Shown: piece by piece, positions 33,808 through 45,709 of the stretch
Layout of the letters: each line of letters starts with the position of its first letter
Position numbering within the stretch: position 1 is the first letter of the stretch
Assembly: GCF_902459465.1 (NCBI RefSeq)
Contig: NC_047063.1
Location: 7,439,343-7,503,342 of the forward strand
Source of the DNA: Asterias rubens
Lineage: Eukaryota; Echinodermata; Asteroidea; Forcipulatida; Asteriidae
Direction: 5' to 3'
Length of the DNA stretch: 64,000 nt
Program-made: the position numbers and the translations under genes
The notes under the pieces: model-generated
The model's database searches: none
Told to the model about the DNA's origin: nothing
Seen by the model: the letters and a program-made list of their open reading frames with translations, nothing else

Positions 33808-36800
33808 CTAGATCATAGAATGATAACACGAAGCAAATTATGAGCCCCATCCTTGTCACATACGTAGGTTTCGTCACATGCCTCTGGAAAAACTACTTCA
33901 TTTGGGTATGGATATAATAATTCTAAACGCTCTTATAATAAGAGCCAAACGAGAAGAGAGAAGACAATGAACAAATTTAGATATGGTAGGAAAACCCAAG
34001 AAAATTATTCCAGGAAAAACACTGCGCAGCCAAGTATGGACTGATAACCCAATCCACATAGTGCCCCGGTGGGATTCGAACCGGGTCCAAGAGGTGGACG
34101 GCGAGGTAAGACACCACTATACACCAACCTGGCCGCCAATGCCATGGCTACAAATAAACAGTTAACTTGTGTATTTTGATTGAATAATAATTTTAAGCTA
34201 TAACTGAGCCATGACCATTATGTTGGGCCTGTGTTAAAGACACTGGACACTATTGGTAATAATTGTCAAAGACTAGTCTTCTCACTTGGTGTATCTCAAC
34301 ATATGCATAAAACAACAAACCTGTGAAAATTTGAGCTCAATGTTGGTAGTTGAAGTTGCGAAATAATGATGACAGAAAAAACACCTTGTCACACGAAGTT
34401 GTGTGCTTTCAGATGCTTGATTCCGAGACCTCAAATTAATTCTAAATCTGAGGTCTCGAAATCAAATTCGCGGAAAATTACTTTTTTTTCTCGAAAACTA
34501 CGTCACTTTGAACAGAGGGAGCCGTTTCTCACAATAACCTCTCCCATTACTCGTCAAGTAAGGTTTTATGCTAATAATTATTTTGAGTAATTACCAATAG
34601 TGTCCAGTGCATGCCTTTAACATTGAAGGATACATATGAGAGACTCAACTTACTGGTTAACTTGCCAGCTACACATCCGCCATCGTATGCCTCTACCAGA
34701 CTGTAATCTCGTCTCTTACACGCAGTCTTCCGCAAGTAGCACAGAGAAGGGTACGTCACTCCGTCTGTTCCACACATCGGAGTACCCTTAAAAGGATCGC
34801 ATTGACGGCTCGTACAAACTGAAAGAAGAAACAAAAACGTCGAGTTGAAACCTACAGTTCTTTTCAGAACTACCCCAACTCATTCAGTGATTATCATTAC
34901 ACAGTGTTACTGCGAACCTTACTAGAAAAACAATTGCTTGATATTAAAAATACTTTGTTTGGTAATTTTGTGATTGTAAGGGCCATGCCATATGATGCGA
35001 TCATTTACATGCAGACAGTCCTGGGCAATTTACATGATGAGAATCCAATCACAATAAAATTTGGATGTTCACATTTTTCTCTTGTGGATCGTAAGGGAAA
35101 ACAAATTTTGAATATTACTCATGTGCTACCAAAGTAGGCCATACTCTAGTAGCATACCCCAGTTGGTTGCTTACAAGTTGCATGTAAAGAAATTTCCTCG
35201 TGTGACAAGGTCATGTCACTCGAAGCGATTCGGGCCAGTTCCAGGCAACCTCAAAGAAGAAAGGCGTTCATAATTTGAATATTCAAATGGCCAAAAAAAC
35301 AAAAGGTACACTTTGTCTTAAAAAATAGCTGTCCTATTGAGCATGATATTATATTTTTTTGAGCAAGATTTTATATTGATTACACTAATTATCAAAAATA
35401 TTATTTTACCCATAACAGGTAGCTCGCAAAGTCCTTCAAAGGAGACTTTGAGCTGAAAGTTTCTGGTACGACAAACTTCTCTTTTCAGTTGACAGACGTT
35501 GAGATAACTCAGTTTGTTTGACCCGCACACCGGGTCGAAGAAATCTTCACAGTCGAAACATTCTGAATAGAAGAAGATAGGCCCATTTTAAAGAGTGTAT
35601 TAATGACGGATATGAGCGCTTTAAAGAAGCGACTGTTATTATGGTAGGCTTATAATGTGAGAAAGGCAGAAAACCTGGTTCAATCAATGGTTGACTTTTA
35701 GGAAGCAAGGTGACAGCAGACTTAGTAAAAACCATTATTTTAGGTAATGTGCGCATGCAAGTCTGCTGCCACCTAGCGCTCCAAACTCTCACATTAAGAC
35801 TTACCTTCATTTCCAACTCCTTTGGTGCAATTTCCCCTCTTCACTGGTTGGAGCGTGAAGTCTGCAGCTTTGCAAGCCGAATCTCTCATCACGCAAAGGT
35901 TGGAGTAAGTCTTGCCATCCGAGCCGCAAACTGGATCAGAAGGCAACCAATCACACTGACCGTCTGCTGGACACGACCAAGTTGATCCCGATACATCAAC
36001 GGGTGCACCCGAGGCTGCAGCCTCCGTTGTTCCTCGGATCATTTCGGTAATCGCGTGTGTGGACTGTGATTGGTCTGAAGTTGTTTGTTGGGGCATAGAG
36101 ACGACAGAGGGCGTTGTTGGTGACGCAATCGAGGTTGCGTTGCTTGCTGAAGGCGATGGTGTCCATTTGCCTGCTGTTGGCGGCTCATCTTGGTTTGTAG
36201 TTTGTGGTAGAGTTTCTTGTTGGGTTGGTTCTGATGTTTCTAGATCCGGAGCTTTGGTAGTAGACGCACTGTTCGTTAAGGAGACAGGATACGGGCGTTC
36301 TGTTGTTACACCAACCGCGGCTGTTTCAATTATATCATGGGTTGTCGTTTGCGAAGTTGTGTGCAGCCCTGAAGCAGTCAATATAATGGAAAATTGTCAA
36401 TTGGTCACTTCTCCCAAACTTCATAAAAAATATCGTGAAAATATTGAGTATGCTTTATTTAAAAAGAAGCTTGATATGATTTTCCAAAGTCACCCTTCCT
36501 CCGAATGAATTTTACTGTCCAAAACCCAAATCAAACCACATTATAGAAGAACGCCTTTACTAGCATATGTAGCTATATAGAAGAGGCACTTATCCAATCT
36601 GTCGAGCACACTTGAAGGTTGTTCGTCAAACTTTCTGAACTCCCTGTGGAGCACAACCCCAATCTGCTTACTTTTAACGCAGAGGGGGTTAAAACCCAAC
36701 ACGATACTGGCTTGGCCCTCCCATTGATACACTTGGGTTAAGCAGAAGCACTTACGGTTTAGTGCCTTGCTTAATGACACGTAATGACACGTTTAAATAT

Positions 36801-38708
36801 ATTGATGATATCAATCTGCTTAATATAAACTGTAAAATTGAAATGTAACTAATTATGTAATTAGCATTTTTTTTTTAATCGAACCAGAGCTATTGTTTTG
36901 TTTTACCTTGTTCCTTGTTGGTCTCGTTGTTGTAGGACTGTACGCCAAGGTAAACTAGCAACGTGCATAGTGAGCACACGAGAACCACTATAGGAATAAC
37001 AATCCTCAGTGAACTGCAGTAGTCTTTAAGAATTCTGGAAAAGATAATCACAACATACGGACTTTATGACTACAAACTTAAACTAATACTCTAATAACGC
37101 CCGGTCAAAAATGACCTGGAATTCTTTTCCAAGGGCCTTGACCCATTTTTGGGTCAGCCTGACCCGAAAGATGGTTTAAAAATGTTGTTTGTATTCGGAT
37201 ACTGCGTCAGTACTGGGTCATTTTGATCCAGGTAAAAAAAAATGAGTCACACCCAAGAATCCGGGTAAATTCTGACCCTGGAGATTTTAGTGTCAGGTCT
37301 TGGCAGTCGCCAAACACTAAAGCGCCCCCAATGGTGCAAACACAACTTATTATTCGTTTGCATTTCACTGATTTACAATAAATAAATGCATACAAATAAT
37401 AGTTAATATTACATCAATTATGCATATAGAAACTAATTAGGGAGATGAAAACAAACCCCTGAAGCAGTTGCTTGTGTACGGGCAGACTAACAACCGACAC
37501 CCCAAAAAGTCGTCATTACTTACAAATCCAATTTGAGAGACAACCTGTTTAAATAGTGCAGCCTATTGTTTGGGAGTTATGTTCTCAAAAACGTGTACTC
37601 TTGTTAACATCCAGACAGACATGGCCCACTCCCCTCCTTCCCCAGTGTCCGGCCCCATGCAGAACTCCCCTCCAATGCCAAACCAGAGACTGTAATATTG
37701 TTTAAAATGACTCACTGCCTTGGGGAAACTGTGGGTTGTCATGTTGGTATAGGCTCCCTAGTTAACAACTTCCTTACAGGTGTTAAGAAGTTGCTGAGAT
37801 TGTGGGAAGTTGGGGATCACGGACCTTTTAAAAATTGCAATGAGGTACAGCAGTTGAACAACTGACGGCAATAAAGACTTATCCATAACCCACCGCTGGC
37901 TATGAGCTGAAAACATGGGATTAGAAGAAGAGATGGGACTGTCGTTGAAATACTGCTGGTGCTACCATGGAATACCCACACATGTCGTTTGGAATCAAAA
38001 TAATGTACAGCAGTTAAAAGCACTGGATCTGGACACTATTGGTAAATACTCAAAATAATTATTAGCATAAAACCTGAATTGGTAACGAGTAATGGGGAGA
38101 GGTTGATATAGTATTAAACAGTGTGAGAAACGGCTCCACGAATTTGATTTCGAGACCTCGGAATTAGATTTTGAGGTCTCGAAATCAAGCATCTGAAAGC
38201 ACACAACTTCGTGAGACATGGGTGTTTATTCTTCTATTAATTTCTCGCAACTTCGACGACCAATTGAGTTCAAATTTTCACAGGTTTGTTATTTTGTGTA
38301 TATGTTGAGATACACTAACCAACCAATACCAATAGTGTCCAGTGTCCAGGGGTCGATTTCACAACGAGTTAGGACTCGTCTTATCTCGAGTTAGGACGAG
38401 AAACTCGTCCTAACTTATCTTAAGGTCTGCATGCTACAGTGCAGGGTTGGGACTTGTACATAGTAATTAGGAATAGTTTTATGAAATCGACGGCAGTGTC
38501 TTTAAGGTAGGTCTATACAGCAATAATATCTGTAATATTTCTATAGCCTATCCTTGCTCCATGTTAATTAGGTAATGTATAGACCTACATCATTTAACGG
38601 TACTGTTTACCTTTTTCAATAACACAACAATAACAAATTAGCGGAACTTTTAAAGTTGCAACACCAATAATATATACACACTGAAATGCAAAATCCTACA
38701 TACCTCAT
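33629..38708 (-). CDS. Type II membrane protein with Ser/Thr-rich stalk and four Kazal domains, 6 exons
   Basis: Joining 38708-38704, 37034-36907, 36368-35805, 35562-35410, 34818-34654 and 33807-33629 gives a clean 397-residue frame. Residues 1-12 (MRILKDYCSSLR) are short and basic, 13-33 are hydrophobic (signal anchor or transmembrane), about 34-176 form a Ser/Thr/Pro-rich mucin-like stalk, and Kazal domains span 177-225, 234-278, 285-332 and 341-384, each with six Cys. The Kazal exons are phase 1-1, as expected for shuffled modules. Predicted P1 residues (second after Cys2) are Trp, Asp, Pro and Gly, so inhibition of trypsin-like proteases is unlikely; the domains may be structural, as in follistatin or agrin. 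The hydrophobic segment might instead be a cleaved signal peptide. The last exon either stops at 33629 or could splice at GTAAGA (33645-33640). No named orthologue recognised. Confidence 0.8.
34000..34165 (-). mobile_element. tRNA-derived SINE in a Kazal gene intron
   Basis: The minus strand contains a perfect B box GGTTCGAATCC (34071-34085 region) and a degenerate A box TATAGTGGTGTC about 35 bp before it. The arms do not pair as a functional tRNA. Confidence 0.7.
34234..34622. mobile_element. Main MITE family, copy in Kazal intron 5
   Basis: Ends TTAAAGACACTGGACACTAT and GTGTCCAGTGCATGCCTTTA. It ends about 30 bp from the donor of Kazal exon 5. Confidence 0.85.
34654..34818 (-). CDS. Four-Kazal protein exon 5 (Kazal 3)
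   Basis: A 165-nt phase 1-1 exon (acceptor CTTTCAG, donor GTAAGT). It encodes a Kazal domain with MCGTDGVTYPSLC and Cys5 and Cys6 in TACKRRDYS and DGGC. An MITE begins about 30 bp past the donor. Confidence 0.88.
35410..35562 (-). CDS. Four-Kazal protein exon 4 (Kazal 2)
   Basis: A 153-nt phase 1-1 exon (acceptor CTATTCAG, donor GTAAAA). It encodes a Kazal domain beginning CFDCEDFFDPVCGSNKLSY with only two residues between Cys1 and Cys2, typical of follistatin- or agrin-like Kazal domains. Confidence 0.85.
35643..35796. mobile_element. MITE filling most of Kazal intron 3
   Basis: Inner arms AGCAGACTTAGTAAAA and AAGTCTGCTGCC; outer ends TTATAATGTGAGAAAG and CTCTCACATTAAG. The intron between exons 3 and 4 is only 242 bp, so most of it is this element. 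Confidence 0.7.
35805..36368 (-). CDS. Four-Kazal protein exon 3 (Ser/Thr stalk and Kazal 1)
   Basis: A 564-nt phase 1-1 exon (acceptor GCTTCAG, donor GTAAGT). About 130 residues rich in Ser, Thr, Pro, Gln and Glu precede a Kazal domain with Cys at protein positions 177, 183, 192, 203, 210 and 225, including PVCGSDGKTYSNLC. Confidence 0.88.
36907..37034 (-). CDS. Four-Kazal protein exon 2 (membrane segment)
   Basis: A 128-nt exon between TTTTCCAG and GTAAAA. It encodes ILKDYCSSLR followed by a 21-residue hydrophobic run (IVIPIVVLV...YLGV) and QSYNNETNKEQ with a possible N-glycosylation site. It enters in phase 2 and leaves in phase 1. Confidence 0.75.
38022..38515. mobile_element. Main MITE copy with nested GGGGTCGATTTCAC element
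   Basis: The host MITE runs from about 38022 to GTGTCCAGTGTCC near 38347. The nested palindrome (GGGGTCGATTTCACAACGAG to ATGAAATCGACGG) follows, then CAGTGTCTTTAAGG. Confidence 0.78.
38704..38708 (-). CDS. Start codon of the four-Kazal protein, 5 nt before the donor
   Basis: The exon ends CTTATGAG before a GTATGT donor; ATG (38708-38706) plus two bases join exon 2 in phase 2 to give Met-Arg-Ile-Leu. The same frame upstream is open for about 30 codons without another ATG, then meets TGA, so this is the first available Met. The rest of the exon would be 5' UTR reaching about 38.85 kb. Confidence 0.65.
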
Positions 38709-39129
38709 AAGTGATTGATGGATACCCTTCCTTTGCCGTGAGCTCAAATACACAAAGTTCCAGAAAAGATCAGAGTATTTTGGCTTCTGAAGAAGTCGTA
38801 GATTACGTTCACGTCAGCACTGCGTCCCTTGTAAATTCTGGTGTCATCATTCGCCGACCTCCCGTTTTAAACAGAAACACCAATGACGTCATGGGTATTT
38901 ATAATATTTTTTTTCTGCCCGTCTAAACGTTCTCGAACAGTGCCAAATTTTGCCAACACCGTGAAGGAAACGAAGCCACAATGTTTCTTAGAATTTAGCA
39001 AGAAAGTCTGAGACATGGGGTGATTTTGGATGGATGAACGCATAAGCTACGTCTAAATTTCTTGCATGGTACCTAAACTCAATAGTAGCATGGAACGTTC
39101 CATTGTATTGCAAAAAAAAAAGAAATAGA

Positions 39130-39502
39130 TAACGACACTGGACAAAGACCAGTCTTCTCACTTGGTGTATCTCAACATATGCATAAAATAACAAACCTGT
39201 GAAATTTGAACCAATTTGGTCGTCGAAGTTGCGAGATAATAATGATAGAAAAAAACACCCTTGTCACACGAAGTTGTGTGCTTTCAGATGCTTGATTTCG
39301 AAACCTCAGAATTATAAATCTGAGGTCTCGAAATCAAATTCGTGGAAAATTACTTCTTTCTCGAAAACTACGTGACTTCAAAGGGAGCAGTGTTTCTCAC
39401 AATGTTTTATACTATCAACCTCTCCCCATTCTCGTTACCAAGTAAGGTTTTATCATAATATTTTTTGAGTAATTACCAAAAAATAGTGTCCACTGCCTTT
39501 AA
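39130..39502. mobile_element. Main MITE family, copy
   Basis: Left end shortened (ACACTGGACAAAGACC); right end GTGTCCACTGCCTTTAA. It lies upstream of the four-Kazal gene start. Confidence 0.82.
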
Positions 39503-40084
39503 TGGCCTGACGTTTCGACCATAGAAGAGTCTTTCTCGAAAGATAAACGAAGTGCGCTAGTTGGCATGTGCGGCCGAATATTACCTCACAAAATCAGTTG
39601 TGTTTTTTAACGGATTGCATGCTGTGAACAATTTAAATATTTTATGCAAAAAAACTTTCAACTTTATGAAAAACCTCCCATGATCGGTTGCTTTGCTTCA
39701 AACACATTCAACTCTATATTATTTGAATATATGTGTAACATTGATACAGACATGCAGTAGATATCTGTTTTTGCTCTGTATATAATATGGCTTTTCATGT
39801 GCTTGGCAAAAAATCGTGACGTTGCAAAAGAAAGGTCCATTACACATAGTACCAGACTATTTTGTCCTTCAAAACTCAGTTTTGTTTCGTTCGGTTTAAG
39901 TTGAGATAATAAAGATGGCTACTAAAGATAACAAATGGGGGAAAAGACAGGAACGGTATAAGTGGCTTGGTCTCCCATAGTGGGTCTCGACCATGATACC
40001 TTTCGAGTCGAGTTGCAAAGTCGAGTTGACTCGGTAATAGGGTGGATTACAGGAGTGAGGCCACTGTTTACAAACTATACAGAT

Positions 40085-40330
40085 CGATCTGACTCAAGCT
40101 CTGTACTTAATAGAATGTGGGTTCGACTCCCGGCCTGGTCAGTCGTGACACTTGCGTCCTTGAGCGAGGCACTTTTACCATGATTGCTTCTCTCCACCCA
40201 GGGATACAAAGGGGAGAGCAGGGGAGTAACCTGCAATGGACTTGCATCCTTTCCTACAAATATTCTCATTTGTTTAATGCCAATGAAACTGGATATAAAC
40301 ACCGACCAGCTGAGCCACATTGGCTCGGGT
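40085..40330 (+). mobile_element. tRNA-derived SINE, plus orientation
   Basis: B box GGGTTCGACTCCC at about 40127-40139, then the body CCTTGAGCGAGGCACTTT and ATTGCTTCTCTCCACCCAGG, a body also found inversely at 55195-55440. The A box is degenerate. Confidence 0.75.
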
Positions 40331-40339
40331 GGCAGATTT

Positions 40340-42200
40340 ATACTTTACTTACAGCTAATACAAATTAATTTGAAGAACAACACATTGTAAAAACTCAAGT
40401 CATTTATTGTCACTTTCATGCACAAAGTTTAGCCATTATAGTTAGCCCTGGCAGCCTTACACTTTCGTATTATATTACAGTGTACAGCACAGAGGAAGAG
40501 TCATATACATGCTACCGTCATAGTATACTGTACATCCCGTGAGCCACAGGTCTACAGCTTCGTCTACGGCTTGATTGCCTCGTCATCATGGGTTATGTGA
40601 ACTCCTTAGCAACACCCTTAGCAACAGTCGTAGCCGTAGCCGCAACTGCAAATACGGCTATAAAACACGATCGCAGCCTTGTAACTAACACGAGAGCAAT
40701 TTAGCAAGGGTCCCGTGCTAAATTGTAGCATGGTTGTAAGAGAGGAGAGGAGAGAGAGTGAGAGGACAACAATTTGTCTACCTAAATCTTGTCAAACGTT
40801 GCTACATTTTACAACCGTGCTAAAATAAAGCAAGGGACCCTAGTTAAATTGCTGTCGTGTGATTAGCAGTTTAGTCTACATCTGTGTAAGATCAACAACA
40901 CACTGTATTGAACGCTTAAGACAACAGGACGGGCGGGGGTGGGGGCTCTTTGCGACGAGTGGGCAACGACTAAGGAAGACGGAGTACACATCTTATACAG
41001 CACGCGATACTCCTATTCCATAATCATCATAACAAACGGCTTGAACAACTTGTTTCTAAAACATAGCATTAATCACTTTTAATTTGTCACAAACAAAATA
41101 AACTTTCAGCCTCTGGTTCAAGAAGAGCTCGACAATCTCATTGATTCTTCACAGATTGATACTCACAGATTCTATGAAATGAATTTACAACAAATAGATC
41201 ACAGATGTGGACGCATTTAAAGTAATTGCTAAATTAGACTGATTCTAGTATTAACAAACAAAAGTTCACTCGATGGAAAGTTTGAGTCATGTTACCCGCA
41301 GAACGGTCTTAAAATTAAAGTTTTTCATAGAAAAAATGATTTGTATGTACAGTATTTTTGTATAGTACCGTAAAAGGGTTCCCCCACAAAAAAAACATGC
41401 ATTTTAAAGTAGGCATACGTAATAAACACCAATGCGCAAGATTATAATACAATTAATGGTACATAGTCTGACATATAAAACCGGTGGGTGTTCCTCTTAG
41501 CGGTAGGGCGGGGATGGGGGGGGGGGCCTAGTACATCAGGTCAACTTGCAAAAAGCCTGTAAGCACAAAAAAACTTGCTAGGCAAAACAAATGATTGATA
41601 ATAACAAAACAGGTTACCAGCCAGAATACTATAGAAGTACCATTGCTGGCGACTGGTACACCACTGATCCTTCCTTGCTTTAGCAAAGAAATTTGCTTAG
41701 CATAATTTTATGCTTAGCAGCTTTATGAAATAGGGCAAAGGGCTTGTGCTCATGGAGAGTACATAAAAAAATACATGCGGGGTCTGAGTCGGGTGCGGTG
41801 CGGGATTTCAGTCAAATTCACTGGAAGATTTTACAAGGATAGTCATCCGGGCTCAATAGAGCTGTTTGGATGCCAGTCACATTGTGTTTTGTTAAAACCC
41901 TATTCTGGGCCCGATTTCATAAAGACTGTAAGCACAAAATTTTTGCTAAGCATAGACAACTAGTGCTTGGTAGAAACGGGCTACCAGTCAAAATTAGGTT
42001 AACATTGACTGGTGTCCTACTCAATTTTTGCTTAGCAAAGAAATTTGTCAAGTAGTATTTTCTGCTAAACAGCTTTATGAAATCAGGTCCTGGGATAGGC
42101 CAAACTTGCTTGTGCTTAGCTTATGTTTGTGCTTAAACGGCTCTATGAATTTGGCCCTAGGTATATCACTGATTGTAATACAGAGTAAATTGTTGTTTGA
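40340..42200. other. Intergenic, no gene seen
   Basis: Contains a hairpin-prone stretch near 40705-40860 (GCAATTTAGCAAGG and its inverse), G-runs, and two GGGCCC...ATTTCAT MITE copies (41565-41742, 41905-42090). Probably includes the 3' end of the two-Ig gene's transcript. Confidence 0.4.
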
Positions 42201-42205
42201 TGCAG

Positions 42206-43225
42206 CTAGATTTCATCCCTCTCTATTTTGATCTGACCAGCATCGTCTTTATCTACGGTGTCAGCAGGCTGGTACTCAATATTGTGGCCTCGTGTCGATC
42301 CCCGATCTCTGTTCTTCCTCTTCGTCACATAGACAATGACAATGGCGACAATTAGAATGACAATGACAATGACAAGAGTGACAATGATGATGATAGTTCT
42401 GGTTAGTCCCCCAAGACCTAAAGGTCCCTCTTTGCCCTTGCTCCCATCAGCGAAAACAAAGAATGGAAGGGTGCTGCAGTTTCGTGCATCACCCTCAAAA
42501 GCAGCACTCGTTAAAGTGCAAATCAGAACTGTCCCATTGTTCTCCATGCTTGGCACGAACATCACTCTCGATTCAGTCAGCATATTTTTACCGGTTGATA
42601 CTTGACCTTCAACCGCTACTTGACCTTTGACCGTAGCTCCATGCTGTGTCCAAGCGAGCTCAACAAGTGGACTGCCGGTTTCTGATGAGCAGACGATCTC
42701 CACAGCTTTACCTTCTTGTACATCAACATAGCTGGCATTGGATTCAATATTGGATGGTACAGTGCATATAGGATAGGCATCACCGGGTAAATATTGTACA
42801 GTAAGGCTGGCTACCTGAGACGACAGGACAATTTTACCAGAACACATGCTAGTGATTTTATCCCGTTTACATAGGACACACTTGTAATCGTTCGTGTCAT
42901 TCCTGGTTGGCAATTTGATAGAAAGGTCATACGACCTAGAATATGTCCCCACGTTGATGTTACGTTTGATGCTGTAGTTCTCGGCTACCAGACCCAGTCT
43001 TTGTAGTTCACCAGAACGGAGCCCAAGCTCGTCACTGATGATGTCGTTCCCTCTCCGGAAAGAAACAACCTGGTCCCGTTCGTTTACGGCGACAAACTCA
43101 CAACTTATTGTGGCTAGACCGTCCCCCTCATTCACAGTAACATCAACTGGTTGTCGTACGATGGACTGAGCAAATACAGATATTAAGCTCAATAGTAGAC
43201 ACAGAGCAACACAAAGTTGAGCCAT
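42206..43225 (-). CDS. Intronless IgSF type I membrane protein, 2 Ig domains, short tail
   Basis: A 339-residue ORF counted from the second Met. The frame extends 15 codons upstream (Met at 43270), but the signal peptide MAQLCVALCLLLSLISVFAQ begins at the internal Met. Ig1 spans about 21-145 (Cys42-Cys116, extra Cys119 and Cys128) and Ig2 about 148-258 (Cys179-Cys236, extra Cys154 and Cys250). A Gly-rich linker leads to a very Ile/Val-rich transmembrane segment (about 277-300) and a 39-residue tail ending RDEI. Spacing of all the extra Cys matches the 731-residue paralogue at 29-31 kb, but Ig3, the Tyr-rich tail and the PDZ motif are absent. Candidate roles are decoy, co-receptor or adhesion; function is unknown. 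Confidence 0.88.
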   Translation of the reverse strand: MAQLCVALCLLLSLISVFAQSIVRQPVDVTVNEGDGLATISCEFVAVNERDQVVSFRRGNDIISDELGLRSGELQRLGLVAENYSIKRNINVGTYSRSYDLSIKLPTRNDTNDYKCVLCKRDKITSMCSGKIVLSSQVASLTVQYLPGDAYPICTVPSNIESNASYVDVQEGKAVEIVCSSETGSPLVELAWTQHGATVKGQVAVEGQVSTGKNMLTESRVMFVPSMENNGTVLICTLTSAAFEGDARNCSTLPFFVFADGSKGKEGPLGLGGLTRTIIIIVTLVIVIVILIVAIVIVYVTKRKNRDRGSTRGHNIEYQPADTVDKDDAGQIKIERDEI

Positions 43226-43673
43226 TTTTAAAGTTCTCCTCTGGTCCAGTAACAAGTCAGCAGACACCAATTTGTGTCAATAGGCTCCAGGCTGATTTCA
43301 CAGTGATGTTCACATTAATCCTTGTCCACGACAATGAACGCCATCATGCTGAACAACATTTGCTTCCGTAATCCTATCGATTGTTCAATACCATGGACAA
43401 CAAATACAGCTATCAGTATATCGGTGTCAGTTTCTGCTAAAAAGTTCGTTTGGACCAGACAGTGTGATCAATGAACCGCTCCAATGTGTGCCTTAAGATT
43501 ACTGATAAAACCATATCTCTCTACAATATAATTTCAGAACAAACTGTGTACTTTGTATTTCAGTGCTCTGGTACGATGGACAACTGGCTGCCATGGTGAC
43601 AAAATACAAAAACGAAAACACTCGGTTCAGTGGCGACTACCAGAACGGCATGATACGTGCTAGGCTCGTTATT

Positions 43674-44276
43674 TAAAGGGACACGTTGCCTTGGATCGGT
43701 CGACTTGGTCCTGGAAAGCGTTTTTAACCATTTTGCTATGAAAATGCGTAACGGTTAGAAAGGTGCTTTAAAAGCAGAATGTTAAAATTGGGGAGGTATT
43801 GATTTCTGCTTTACCGGCCAGGCTTCTGATTGGATGATACCCAAGCCTACATCCATATGGGCTGTAAATGGGTCAGCCCCAGGAGTAGGAGTGGCAATGG
43901 CCCCTGGAAAATAGTTGATCGTAGCCCACACCTTGTGAAGTGGCCTTTAGGCCTTGTGTGTGGCGACTTGCATGGACAAACAAACAATGATCCACACCAC
44001 ATAACGTGCCTCAAAATTGCACCGTTTCCTTTTACTTTGTGAACTAACACACAGTCGTCCATTTTCTGGAGTCAAACATTTGACTCCACGTTATCATTTC
44101 CACCTCCATTACGAATGTGCCGTGTTAATAGTTCATCCACGACGTAAAAGGAAAATCGTGCCATTTCGAGGCGTATTTAAGTGTATCGTTATGTATTCTA
44201 CTTTTAAAACATCTTTCTAACGACACGCACTTTATACCAAACCAACTAGCCCGATCCAAGGCCCCGTGTCCCTTTA
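43674..44276. mobile_element. MITE, GGGACACGTTGCCTTGGATC family, long copy
   Basis: Inverted ends about 600 bp apart. Longer than the 372-bp copy because an extra segment (about 43800-43985) is present. Central palindrome GGAGTCAAAcaTTTGACTCC near 44068. Confidence 0.85.
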
Positions 44277-44621
44277 AGGGTATAGCACGCCCAGTTAGGA
44301 CAAACTCTGAAATCAATTTAGCCCACGCTGGGGCCCCCGCGAGTAAAGTATGTTCACTTGATCAGGACCTTTGATCGATCAAATATCTCTACCCCTGCGG
44401 GAAACGCGTCGTGGGATTTGTGTTTTATGAGAGTGAGAATTGTAACCTATATCATTATTCACAAGTTGTTTCCAATAAAACATGGACACTTGGACACGAA
44501 ACAGGTGCTTGTTAAACTGGGTCATTCATGTACTTTTTTTTCGATTTTGAAATTGTATGGGTTGGTACTGACAACTACTTGGACAAGCATCAAGAAGCGC
44601 TTCCAAAAGTACGTTTCCCCC

Positions 44622-44968
44622 TTAAAGGCACTGGACACCTTTGGTAATATTGTCAAAGACCCGTTTTCTTACTTTGTGTATCCCAACATATGCATAATAA
44701 AAGTAACACATCTGTGAACATTTTGACTCATTATTATTGGTCATCGCAGTTGCAAAAGAATAATGAAAGAAAACACACCCTTTCAGATGGCTAAAAATTT
44801 CTTCAGGCTTTAAAGTCTTTTATTTTAATGAGAAATTACCCCTTTCTCAAAAACATACTTAATACTTCAGAGGGAGCCGTTTCTCACAAATCAACAGCTC
44901 CCCATTGCTCGCTACCAAGTAAGTTGGTTACAATTATTTTGAGTAGTTACCAATGGTGTCCTGTTCCA
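44622..44968. mobile_element. Main MITE family, copy
   Basis: Ends CTTAAAGGCACTGGACACCT and TACCAATGGTGTCCTG. It lies in the ~2.5 kb gap between the divergent two-Ig and three-Ig genes. Confidence 0.8.
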
Positions 44969-45709
44969 GGAGGGCGATGTTTGGAGACTCAAATTTTGTC
45001 GACACGTTGATTTTAAATCAACGGGTACATTTAATATTTAAACAAATTTGCAGATCTTAAACTCAAGCACTTATTATTATCATTGACACAGCTATTGTGA
45101 ATTGATATTACAGATGGCAGTGAGATAACTGCTGCATCAGCGATTTTCAAAATCTTCATGAAATGGTAAGAAAACAATGTGTCCCCATGACTGTGGTTGT
45201 GCACATTTGCTTTTTATCATTAATGCAGACATTGGCGTTTTCGAAACAAGGTTTTTGGCTCCGACTCGGGCTCTGTCTGCTTGTTTAAACCCCAATAGAA
45301 AAGCACACGTTTTTTTTAAAGCCGCTATTAGCCAAAGCTCGATTCCAAGCAGTGGTTTCGAAAAGACCATACATTACTGATGGTATAACTACCTACTGAA
45401 GAGTAATTTTTCCATTCCTATCAGTGTCTGGTAATAAATAACGACTCTTTCTGTCGTTCGTTATAATTGCTCTACTTTGCTCCCCGCACCGGTACCTGTA
45501 TATGTTTATTTTGGCTATTCCCAAATGATTATCATAATAAATTGAATGCCAGTGATATTTGCACAGGGTTAGGGATGCCTATATATCGTGTTGGCAATTC
45601 ATAATGTTTGGTTTTCATGTTACTCCCAGCAACGATTGCCCCTCTGTCATTCTAGGTTTAACATGATTGAGTCGGTCTCCGTAAAGGTGTAAAATGCAGA
45701 TTTTTCGCA

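Noticed and set aside
34071-34145. Possible functional tRNA gene
   Set aside because: The B box is perfect, but the acceptor and T-stem do not pair properly and the flanks match a dispersed SINE.
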